From: Pelobacter propionicus DSM 2379
GTDB taxonomy: Bacteria > Desulfobacterota > Desulfuromonadia > Geobacterales > Pseudopelobacteraceae
DNA length: 64,000 nt
Assembly: GCF_000015045.1 (NCBI RefSeq)
Contig: NC_008609.1
Location: 3,585,501 to 3,649,500 of the forward strand
Reading direction: 5' to 3'
Position 1 is the stretch's first letter; each line of letters opens with the position of its first letter. The notes under the pieces were generated by a model that was given only the letters and a program-made list of their open reading frames with translations, was not told where the DNA came from and did not search any database. Below, piece by piece: positions 9,539-17,872 of the stretch. The position numbers and the translations under genes were made by a program.

Positions 9539-12522
9539 GCGCCACCTCGATCCAGCAGGGCCACGGGGTACGCGGCGAGGAGTTCCCCCAGGGCAAGGCT
9601 CAGTCCCTGTTCCCCCTGGGCCGGCGTGAGGAATTCAGAAGTAAAGATGTTGCGGTAACGGAGCAACGCGCTCTCGCGGGGGAGCATGACCCGGGTGTCA
9701 CGCCACAGTTCCATCCCCAGTGGAAGGGCTCCGCCGGCGCCGGTCAGGCGGCTGCAGAAGCGCGGCACGACCACCAGGGCCGAAACGCCGTTGAACGAAC
9801 GCAGGAATGCGCAGACATGCTCCTGGAGGCACCCCTCCACCGTCAGGGGCTGGTAGCGCCCCGATTCGAACAGGGCGCGATTGTCGCGGCGGAAGGCCAG
9901 CGCTGTGCGAATCAGATGCAACTTGACGCGTCCGTCCCGGCGGCAGGCCAGCAGGTGGCGGGCGGTCTCCAGCGGGCCGTGTTCAGCCTCCCTGCGCAGC
10001 AGGTCGTCCAGCGCCGCCCTTCTCAGGCTGAAATCCACCGGACGGCGGTTGTCGGGATCCACCAGGCTGAAGTCCCACAGCTCGCTTCCCTGGTAAAAGT
10101 CGGGGATGCCGGGCGAGCAGATCTTGAGCAGGGTCTGGGAGAGGGAGTTGAAGATGCCGCAGGCGGCGGTCAGGGTCTGGAAAGAGGAAAAATCGCGCAG
10201 GAAGGCGTTGTGGCTAGAATCGTCCAGGATCAGGTCGATGAAGCGCAGCACCGCATCCTCGTGAGGCAAATTGGGGCTGATCCAGCTGGTATGGACCTTG
10301 GCCTCGCGCATGGCCTTGAGCATGTACTCCCTGATGCGCAGGCGGAAACTCCGGAAATCGTCATCCCCGTTCCCGCACAAGGGCCAGGTCCCCACCAGGG
10401 TCTGGTAAAGCAGGTACTCCTCATTGCGGCTGGGCGCCGGTTTCCCGTCCACGATGATCTTGTGCCGGCGGTTCTGACGGCTCCAGCGGGTGAGCCCCTC
10501 CCGCCACAGGTCGGGAATCTCCGAGAGCACGTTGATGCGGGCGCGCACGTCTTCGCTGCGCTTGGTGTCGTGGGTCGAGGTGGCCAGCATGGACAGGGGA
10601 CGCTGCTTGCTGCGCTTCAGGTTCAGGCCGTGGAAGGCCTCCAGGGTGGTGCCGAACCGCTCCGGGCTGCCCCCCACCTCGTTCAGGGAGACCAGCCGGT
10701 TGTAGAGGTAAAAGGCGGTGTCCTCCACCCCCTTGGCCATGACCGGACCGGTGATCTGCTGGAAGCGCAGCACGAAATCCAGCCAGGCCTGGCGCTGTTC
10801 AGCGTCCAGAGTTTCGGGGAAGCGCAGCAGCAGCATGTCCCTGACAAAATCGAATACCGAGTCGCTGATGGCCGGGTTCTTGCGCTTTGCCCGGCCGACG
10901 GCCGATTCGATGTACTGGCGGTCCCGCTCCATAACATCCAAATCGTTGATGTAGGTGCGGTACACCGGAAAGAAGGCGATCACCTCGACGATGGCCTTGA
11001 TCAGGCTGTTGAGGGTGAAATCCCGGGTATGCCGGTTCTGCTCCGACAGCCTGTTCAGGTAGTGGCCCAGGGTGTTGATCTCGCTGGACATGGACACCTG
11101 CATAACCAGCTTCTTTTTCTCGTACACCGCATCGCGGAAGTCTATGCGGTGCTGCAGGAAGCGTGTATACAGTGTCTCGAAGACCTTGGCATTGGAGGTT
11201 TCCACGAACAGGCCGTTGACCTGATTGGCGAACTCGTAGCCGGTGGTGCTGAAAACCTGCCAGCTGTCCGGCAGGCTCTCCCCCTTGAGCAGGATCTTCT
11301 CACCCACGATGTAAAAGGGGGGGTGGAGTGGATCCTGAGCCATGACGCGTTCATAGGCCTCATGCACGTCGGCTTCCGCATCCCGGTCCCCTTCCCCCGC
11401 GGATTCGGTCTCTTCGCGGGGGAAGCGATACAGGCGCGCGAAACAGGCCGACTGGAGCCTGCGGAAATACTCCTCCGGATCCCGCAGACCGTCGGCGTGA
11501 TCAACGCGCAGGCCGCTGACGTTGCCCGACGCCACCAGCTCGAAGATCAGCCGGTGGGTCTCGGCAAAGACCCGCGGATCCTCCATCCTGATGGCGCCCA
11601 GGGAGTTGATATCGAAGAACCGGCGATAGTTGATCTCCTCCGTGGCAACGCGCCAGTGGGAGATACGGTAGACCTGCTCTCGCAACAGTGCGTCCAACAG
11701 GTCATAGCTGCGCGGATTGCCCCTGGTTCCATTGAACAGCGTCAGATTGCGCTGGACAAACTCCCTGATCGCGTCGCTGTTCTGGTACAGGCTCCACAGG
11801 CGGCGCTTGACGACCTCCTTCTCCCGGTAGCGCTCAACGATACGCTCGGGAACCTGCTCGTTAACCGGTGGCAGATGGCCGAGGGAGGTGATGATACTCA
11901 GAAGCTCCTGAAACTGGGGGGCGGCGGTTCCCAGTTCCTCCTCCAGGGCGTCAATCCCCAGGGTCAGCATATGACTGTAGGTCTTGGGGATGACGGGAAG
12001 CCTGTGGTCGTAGTAGGAGACGAAGAAGGAGCCCTCGTCGAAGCAGAGGCACAGTTCCCCGTTTTCCAGCACCGTGCCGTACTGGTCGCCCAGGATCGGG
12101 ATCAGGATCTTGTTTTCCAGCTCCTGCTTGACCGGGTGCCAGTCGATGTCGAAAAAGTCCGCAAAGGGGGAACTGGGGCCGTTTTCCAGCACATCCATCC
12201 AGTAGGCGTTGCCCTGCCCCTCGATGCACATGTGGTTGGGCACGATATCCAGTATCTGCCCCATGTCCCGGCGCTTCAGCTCATCGACCATCTCGCCGTA
12301 CTCTTCGGGAGAGCCGATCTCCGGATTGAGGCAGTTGTGGTCATGTATGTCGTAGCCGTGCGGGCTGCCCGGATAGGCCTTAAAGTAGGGCGAGGCGTAG
12401 ATGTCGCTGATACCCAGTTCGTGCAGGTAGGGAACGATCTCCCGCGCATCGTTGAAGTGGAAAGCAGCGTTGAACTGCAGCCGGTAGGTCACCAGCGGTA
12501 TCCTCAGCCCCGTGCCCTTCAC
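9535..12522 (-). CDS. treY: Malto-oligosyltrehalose synthase
   Basis: GH13 enzyme that converts the reducing-end alpha-1,4 bond of maltodextrins to alpha-1,1, giving maltooligosyltrehalose; 995 aa. It begins with the typical PLVTYRLQFNAAFHF segment. Catalytic motifs seen are GLRVDHADGLRDP (nucleophile Asp), IVGEKILLKGESLP (acid/base Glu) and TSTHDTKRSEDVRAR (transition-state Asp). The TreY-specific insert with the MAKGVEDTAFYLYNRL motif is intact. Its ATG overlaps the stop of the upstream GH57 gene by 4 bp, and its stop overlaps the start of tamA by 4 bp. It works with TreZ, encoded two genes upstream, to release trehalose. Confidence 0.97.
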   Translation of the reverse strand: MKGTGLRIPLVTYRLQFNAAFHFNDAREIVPYLHELGISDIYASPYFKAYPGSPHGYDIHDHNCLNPEIGSPEEYGEMVDELKRRDMGQILDIVPNHMCIEGQGNAYWMDVLENGPSSPFADFFDIDWHPVKQELENKILIPILGDQYGTVLENGELCLCFDEGSFFVSYYDHRLPVIPKTYSHMLTLGIDALEEELGTAAPQFQELLSIITSLGHLPPVNEQVPERIVERYREKEVVKRRLWSLYQNSDAIREFVQRNLTLFNGTRGNPRSYDLLDALLREQVYRISHWRVATEEINYRRFFDINSLGAIRMEDPRVFAETHRLIFELVASGNVSGLRVDHADGLRDPEEYFRRLQSACFARLYRFPREETESAGEGDRDAEADVHEAYERVMAQDPLHPPFYIVGEKILLKGESLPDSWQVFSTTGYEFANQVNGLFVETSNAKVFETLYTRFLQHRIDFRDAVYEKKKLVMQVSMSSEINTLGHYLNRLSEQNRHTRDFTLNSLIKAIVEVIAFFPVYRTYINDLDVMERDRQYIESAVGRAKRKNPAISDSVFDFVRDMLLLRFPETLDAEQRQAWLDFVLRFQQITGPVMAKGVEDTAFYLYNRLVSLNEVGGSPERFGTTLEAFHGLNLKRSKQRPLSMLATSTHDTKRSEDVRARINVLSEIPDLWREGLTRWSRQNRRHKIIVDGKPAPSRNEEYLLYQTLVGTWPLCGNGDDDFRSFRLRIREYMLKAMREAKVHTSWISPNLPHEDAVLRFIDLILDDSSHNAFLRDFSSFQTLTAACGIFNSLSQTLLKICSPGIPDFYQGSELWDFSLVDPDNRRPVDFSLRRAALDDLLRREAEHGPLETARHLLACRRDGRVKLHLIRTALAFRRDNRALFESGRYQPLTVEGCLQEHVCAFLRSFNGVSALVVVPRFCSRLTGAGGALPLGMELWRDTRVMLPRESALLRYRNIFTSEFLTPAQGEQGLSLALGELLAAYPVALLDRGGA

Positions 12523-14972
12523 GAATCTCCCTCCTTCGCTGCCAGCAGTTCCGGAACATTGAAATACAACAGCCTGCCAAGGTTGTGGATCGCACTGCGC
12601 CAGGAACCGCGATTATCCTCTCCGCCATCAGCAGCTCTGAGCTCACCCGCATTCGAGCGCAGCATGGCGGCAAACAGGTTCTGTGTCTGCCACAGGTTTA
12701 CCTTGAGCGGCAGAGCCGTAATAGCTTCCACCAGCTGCAGCACCACCGTCATGAGAGACGCATCTTCCGGTTTCTCCAGGAGCGCCAGCATGGCCCCTTC
12801 CAGCCTGCGGCGGATTATGAATTCCAGTCTCACGTCATCCACGGCCACGCGCCATTCACCGACCGCTCTGACCACCTCCCTGAGATGCTCCATATGAATG
12901 ATGTCCGCGGTGAATATCTTCTGCAACTCCTGGTTGAGGGCCGTCTCTGCGGTCGTCATAAAGCAGCGCGGCACCGGCATGCCGGTTTCCCTCAGGACGC
13001 TCATCAGTCTGCGGTTGTTTTCGAAGAGGGTGAAAAACCTGTCCTCGAACTCCTGAAGCGTACCGGCGATGATCAGGTTCAGGATGTGGCGCTGTTCATC
13101 CCGGAACAGATCCCTGAGGGAGTAGGTGTGCATGCCGAAATGGATATCCAACAGTCTGATGATGGCGGCAAAATCGGCGCAGTCGAAGGCACCGACAACC
13201 TCCTTTTTCATGGCCTGGTAGGCATCTTTCCCCAGGAAGGAGCGCACGCCGCAGTTCAGGGCGTGACCGCCAAAGGAGAGAGTGCAGAAGCTGACCCTGT
13301 CAGAGGAACGGGTAATGGAGGAGCGAATGAACACCTTTCCCAGCGCCAACTTCATGGGGCCGGACGACAGAACCAGCAGTTCCTCCCGCAGGATGCGGTA
13401 ACTGAAGATCTCGGTCACCTCACCGTACTCTTCGAAGACAGAGCTGACGGCGTAATGGGCGCCGACCCGGATCAGATCGACCCGGGCCGGTTCCACGCAG
13501 CGGGCGTAAATATCGGCCCCGGTCCCCCATTCCGCCAGATTGCTGGCGGCCAGGGCCAATCGCTCCAGAAAGGCACCCTTGATGGACTGGCAGTGCTGCA
13601 TTTCAGCAAGTTGCACGGCCCGTCCGGCATACTGGAGAATCTGAACCGTCTCCAGCCCCGACAGTTCGTCAAAGAACCATCCGCAGCTGGTATACATGAG
13701 GAGGGAGTGGCGCTGCATCTCCAGAAGCCGGAGCAGCACCACCGTATCCCCCTCGCACAGTGGACACCGGGAATGCCTGTTCAGGAAGGCGGCCACGTTG
13801 TCCTCGGAGCGGTCCAGCATGACCCGGATGTAGTCGTCGCGCGCCCCCCACGGGTCCCGCAGGTAGCCGGAAGCTTCCCGCTCAAAGCAGAGCGCCAGTT
13901 CCCCCCTGAGCCAGTCCAGAGCATCCCGCAGGGGGCGGCGCCATCGCTGGTTCCAGCCGTGGTTTCCGCCAGAATTGCAGCCACAGTCGTTCCTCCAACG
14001 CTCGATACCATGCTCGCAGCTCCAGGAGCCGTTCTCGACAATCCGCACTTCGTGGGTGGGGGGATGAAGTTCCAAATACTCGCCGTAGTTGGTCAAACGG
14101 GCCAGCCCGTTCAGTTCGATCTGGTCCAAGGCACGCCCCAGCGCCATTTCGCCGAACTGGTGGTGATGGCCGTAGGTCTCGCCATCGGTGGCGATGTGCA
14201 CCAGCTGGGGATGACTACGGTAAGCCGAAAATCCGGACATCAAACGGGTAGCGAACTGCTCTCCGCTGTCGAGCAGTTTTTCAAAAGCCACCGCCTGTGA
14301 AATGGGGCCGTCGTAGAAGAAGAGCACGATGGAACGGCCGGAGGGAAGCCGGCAGAGATAGGGGCGCGAAGGGTCGATGCGTGAGCCGCCCACATCCTTC
14401 CACCTTTCGGCGCCTATTCTCCTGACCCGCGCGGCTTGGCGGGGGGCCAGGATGGTGAAGAGGATCCCCTCCTCGACCAGCACCTCCAGGGTTTCCGTGT
14501 CCGCGGCGGTCTCCGCCAGCCACATCCCTTCGGGAAGGCGCCGGAAACGATGCCGGAAATCCTCGATCCCCCAGCGCACCTGGGTCCGCTTGTCGGCCAG
14601 GGGGGCCAGGGGCATGATGACGTGGTTGTACACCTGGGCCAGGGCGGCGCCATGGCCGGAACGCCAGCTGATGCTCTGCTGGTCCGCCGCCAAGATCGCC
14701 CGGTAGGTTTCGGGAGCGAAACGTTCCATCCAGGAGAGAAGGGTCGGGCCGAAATTGAAGCTGATTCGGGCATAGTTGCTGACGATGCCCATGATGTTCC
14801 CCTCGCCATCCAGATTCCGTGCGGCTGTGTTGGGTGCATAGCACTCGGCGGTGATGCGCTCGTTCCAGTCATGGTAGGGATAGGCTGAATCCTGAATCTC
14901 GACTACCTCAAGCCAGGGGTTTTCCCGTGGGGGCTGGTAGAAATGGCCATGGATGCAGACGAAACGTTCCAC
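12519..14972 (-). CDS. GH57-type glycoside hydrolase with DUF3536 domain
   Basis: 817 aa. The N-terminal half is a glycoside hydrolase family 57 fold: it opens with CIHGHFYQPPRENPW and has the GMWLAET motif, where the Glu corresponds to the family nucleophile, followed by ATDGETYGHHHQFGEM. The remainder carries the DUF3536 signature with the CGCNSGG and GWNQRWRRPLRDAL segments and a Cys pair (RCPLC). GH57 enzymes act on alpha-glucans as amylases, 4-alpha-glucanotransferases or branching enzymes; the exact reaction of the DUF3536 group is not known to me. It lies 5 bp after treZ and overlaps treY by 4 bp, which argues for a role in preparing or reshaping maltodextrins for the TreY/TreZ pair. 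Confidence 0.85.
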   Translation of the reverse strand: MERFVCIHGHFYQPPRENPWLEVVEIQDSAYPYHDWNERITAECYAPNTAARNLDGEGNIMGIVSNYARISFNFGPTLLSWMERFAPETYRAILAADQQSISWRSGHGAALAQVYNHVIMPLAPLADKRTQVRWGIEDFRHRFRRLPEGMWLAETAADTETLEVLVEEGILFTILAPRQAARVRRIGAERWKDVGGSRIDPSRPYLCRLPSGRSIVLFFYDGPISQAVAFEKLLDSGEQFATRLMSGFSAYRSHPQLVHIATDGETYGHHHQFGEMALGRALDQIELNGLARLTNYGEYLELHPPTHEVRIVENGSWSCEHGIERWRNDCGCNSGGNHGWNQRWRRPLRDALDWLRGELALCFEREASGYLRDPWGARDDYIRVMLDRSEDNVAAFLNRHSRCPLCEGDTVVLLRLLEMQRHSLLMYTSCGWFFDELSGLETVQILQYAGRAVQLAEMQHCQSIKGAFLERLALAASNLAEWGTGADIYARCVEPARVDLIRVGAHYAVSSVFEEYGEVTEIFSYRILREELLVLSSGPMKLALGKVFIRSSITRSSDRVSFCTLSFGGHALNCGVRSFLGKDAYQAMKKEVVGAFDCADFAAIIRLLDIHFGMHTYSLRDLFRDEQRHILNLIIAGTLQEFEDRFFTLFENNRRLMSVLRETGMPVPRCFMTTAETALNQELQKIFTADIIHMEHLREVVRAVGEWRVAVDDVRLEFIIRRRLEGAMLALLEKPEDASLMTVVLQLVEAITALPLKVNLWQTQNLFAAMLRSNAGELRAADGGEDNRGSWRSAIHNLGRLLYFNVPELLAAKEGDS

Positions 14973-14977
14973 TTTAT

Positions 14978-16843
14978 TTATCCTTTTCCGAAGAGCGCCA
15001 CGCCGAAGGGAGCGAGTAGCAGTCGCGGCCCACCGGCTGTGCTTCCTGCGCAGCAGGAACGATCAGACGGAAATTCCAGGGCTACGGAATCCAGCAAGGG
15101 GAACCATTCCCCGCCGGGCAAGCAAACGTACTGACTGGTGGAGCTGAAATTGAGCAGGCAGAGCAGCCGCCCCCAGGAGGCGTGGCGCACGATGCTCAGG
15201 ATCTGGCGCCCCTCATCGGCCGCAAGGGCCATCTCCCCATCCCGGAAGCGCGACACCGGCAGGAGCTCCTTGCGCAGCCGGATCAGCTCCCGGTAGAAGG
15301 CGAACAGCCGGCCATGCTCGCCGACGCGGTGCAGGCCGAGGTCCAGCCGGGCCGAGCGGAAGGTGGTCTCATCCTGGGGGTCGGGCATCTCACCCTGATG
15401 CATGAAGGAGGCGAACTCCCTGCGCCGCCCCTCGCGCACCGCCGCCACCAGCCCGGGATCGCCGTGACTGATGAAATAGGGGAAGGGGGCCGGATCGGCA
15501 TACTCCTCGCCCATGAAGATCAGCGGCAGGCAGGGGGAGAGCAGCACCGCCGCGGCCGCCAGCCTGAGCCGGGCAGGGTCGAGCCGTTCATGGGGCCGGT
15601 CACCGGCCATGCGGTTGCCCACCTGGTCGTGGTTCTGGGAGAATACCACCAGCCGGGAGGGGGGACAGTCGGCCGAAGAGCTGCCATGGCGACGCCTCCT
15701 GAAAACAGAATAGCCTCCGCTCAGCACGAAGCCCTGCTCAAAGGCCTTGACCAGTTGGCCGAAGGAGCCGAAGTCGGCATAGTAGCCGCTCCGCTCGCCG
15801 GTCAGAAAGGCGGTCAGAGCATGGTGAAAATCGTCGTTCCACTGGGCATCAAGACCATGCCCTCCCCGCTCCGGGGGGAGGATCACCCGAGTGTCGTTCA
15901 GATCGCTTTCGGCGATCAGGTACACGGGGCGCCCCAGGGCTTCCTGCCGGCGGTGCAGCTCACAGGCCAGTTCTCCCAGGATGTGTCGGGCGCCAAAATC
16001 AAATATACCATGGATGGCGTCCAGCCGCAGGGCATCCAGGTGGTAGTCCACAACCCACTGCAGGGCGCTGGAGATGACGTAGTGGCGGACCGGGTCGCTG
16101 TCCGGTCCGTCGAAGTTGACCGCATCTCCCCAGGGGGTGCGGTAGCGGTCGGTGAAGTAGGGACCATAGGGGTGCAGGTAGTTCCCCTCCGGTCCCAGGT
16201 GGTTGTAGACCACGTCCAGGATCACCGCCATCCCCCGGCCGTGGCAGGCGTCCACCAACCTTTTCAGCCCTTCCGGGCCGCCGTAGCTGTTCTGGGGGGC
16301 GAAGGGGAAGGTGCCGTCGTAGCCCCAGTTGCGCTCTCCCGGGAACTGGGCCACCGGCATCAGCTCCAGGGCGGTGACACCCAGTTCGGCCAGGTAGTCC
16401 AGGCGTGAAATAACAGCGTCGAAGGTGCCCTGGGGGGTGAAGGCGCCCACATGCAGTTCATAGATGATGTAGCGCTCCAAAGGCATGCCGCGCCACTCTC
16501 CGTCGTGCCACTGGTAGCACCCCTGGTCCACCACCTGGGATGGCCCGTGCACCCCCAGCGGCTGAAAGCGCGAGGCGGGATCGGGAAAGGCGGCCCCGTG
16601 GTCCAGGCGATAGCGATAGCGAGCGCCAGGGCCGACGCCGGAGACGACGCTGCTAAAGTAGCCGTCCCCCTCGTGGGCCAGGGGGATGGGCGGCCGGGCA
16701 TCTTCCTCGATCAGCAGTGCCACCTCCCGCGCCCGCGGCGCCCAGACCCGGAAAAGGGTGCAGCCGTCTCCCAGGGGAAAGGCGCCAAGGGCGGCTTTCC
16801 CGCCGCCATATCCGGCGGAGTTGTCGCTCCATCCCGCGTTCAT
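14978..16843 (-). CDS. treZ: Malto-oligosyltrehalose trehalohydrolase
   Basis: GH13 enzyme that cleaves trehalose from maltooligosyltrehalose; 621 aa. An N-terminal CBM48-like domain (about residues 15-110, GCTLFRVWAPRAREVALL) precedes the barrel. Catalytic motifs are ALRLDAIHGIFDFG (nucleophile), YLIAESDLNDTRV (acid/base) and VFSQNHDQVGNRM (third Asp). It starts the tight treZ-GH57-treY-tamAB-malQ-treS run. A 237 bp gap separates it from otsB upstream, so it may have its own promoter, although no convincing -35/-10 pair was found there. Confidence 0.96.
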   Translation of the reverse strand: MNAGWSDNSAGYGGGKAALGAFPLGDGCTLFRVWAPRAREVALLIEEDARPPIPLAHEGDGYFSSVVSGVGPGARYRYRLDHGAAFPDPASRFQPLGVHGPSQVVDQGCYQWHDGEWRGMPLERYIIYELHVGAFTPQGTFDAVISRLDYLAELGVTALELMPVAQFPGERNWGYDGTFPFAPQNSYGGPEGLKRLVDACHGRGMAVILDVVYNHLGPEGNYLHPYGPYFTDRYRTPWGDAVNFDGPDSDPVRHYVISSALQWVVDYHLDALRLDAIHGIFDFGARHILGELACELHRRQEALGRPVYLIAESDLNDTRVILPPERGGHGLDAQWNDDFHHALTAFLTGERSGYYADFGSFGQLVKAFEQGFVLSGGYSVFRRRRHGSSSADCPPSRLVVFSQNHDQVGNRMAGDRPHERLDPARLRLAAAAVLLSPCLPLIFMGEEYADPAPFPYFISHGDPGLVAAVREGRRREFASFMHQGEMPDPQDETTFRSARLDLGLHRVGEHGRLFAFYRELIRLRKELLPVSRFRDGEMALAADEGRQILSIVRHASWGRLLCLLNFSSTSQYVCLPGGEWFPLLDSVALEFPSDRSCCAGSTAGGPRLLLAPFGVALFGKG

Positions 16844-17080
16844 CGCCCCAGCTTCCCTGAAGGCACGCTGGCCGGAGGAGCGGTAAGCGTACGATCCATG
16901 ACAGCCAACAGTCCCATGGCATGCCTCCCTTCGCCACCCAGCGGATCGTCGGAAATCAGGTCAGGGCTGGGAAAAGTGCCGAAGCCTTGCCGAAGCGGCC
17001 GGACAGGTGGATCTCTTCAATTGTGCCAGAGTTTAGCGGAAAGCATAGCTGCTTCGTCGAAGGAGAGGATGGGGCAGGGC

Positions 17081-17872
17081 CTAGGCCGCATCGCAGGAAG
17101 GATGCGAGAGAATGTCAATGATCTCACGGAGCACACGGTCGATTTCCTGCTGGTCTTTCAGATAATAGTCTGCCGCTGTCGAGGAACTCGCACCCACCCT
17201 GACTCCGAATATTCGCTCGTTGCGCAGGCGGAACACGTCCTCGTCCGTGGCGTCGTCTCCTACATACAACGCCCGCCCCGTACCCAGATAGCGCAGGGTG
17301 TCCAACAGGGCACGCCCCTTGCGAGGCGCACCCCGCGGTACGACGTTCTCCACGAACTTGCCTGAAATCCGCTCCGGAGCGGGCACCAGTGCCCCGATCG
17401 CCTCTATGATCGTCGCAAAGGCCTCACCCCGGCCTGCTGCGTTGCGATAATGGAGTGACAGCGACAGTCGCTTGTCTTCCAGGAAAATGCCGCTGGAAGT
17501 GCCGGCCAGAGACAGGTGAAGCTGTTGCTTCCAGCCGGCGCAGAGCTCCCTGAACTCCCGTTCGCGTTCCTCCCATCCGGGCAGTCCCTCCGCGCCGTGA
17601 TTGCCCACAACCATGCACGGCTCAAAGCCGAGAAAGGATAAGGCATCCTCACGGCCACGGCCGGTCAGTATGACGACAGTTGCCATGGCACAAAGGCGGG
17701 CCATACTCTCCTGGATATGGCCGGGAATCACGATGGCCGACGGGTCGGCCACGATTGGCGCCAGGGTTCCATCAAGGTCAAAAGCCAGGAGCGTGCCTGC
17801 ATCAACGAATGACCTAAGCTCCGTCAATCCGGCATCGTCCAGCAGGTAGCGTCCCGGTCTGTTCTGGATCAT
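17081..17872 (-). CDS. otsB: Trehalose-6-phosphate phosphatase
   Basis: 263 aa HAD-superfamily phosphatase that removes phosphate from trehalose-6-phosphate. HAD motif I is LLAFDLDGTLAPI, motif II lies in VVILTGRGRE with the following GNHGAEG typical of OtsB, and motif IV is YVGDDATDEDVF. The length matches bacterial OtsB (about 250-270 aa). Its ATG overlaps the otsA stop by 4 bp, so synthase and phosphatase are translationally coupled. The C-terminus ends in a short, Cys-containing tail without a recognised function. Confidence 0.96.
   Translation of the reverse strand: MIQNRPGRYLLDDAGLTELRSFVDAGTLLAFDLDGTLAPIVADPSAIVIPGHIQESMARLCAMATVVILTGRGREDALSFLGFEPCMVVGNHGAEGLPGWEEREREFRELCAGWKQQLHLSLAGTSSGIFLEDKRLSLSLHYRNAAGRGEAFATIIEAIGALVPAPERISGKFVENVVPRGAPRKGRALLDTLRYLGTGRALYVGDDATDEDVFRLRNERIFGVRVGASSSTAADYYLKDQQEIDRVLREIIDILSHPSCDAA

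Noticed and set aside
9514-12897. 1127 aa plus-strand open frame
   Set aside because: Antisense shadow of treY and part of the GH57 gene, both of which have intact catalytic motifs.
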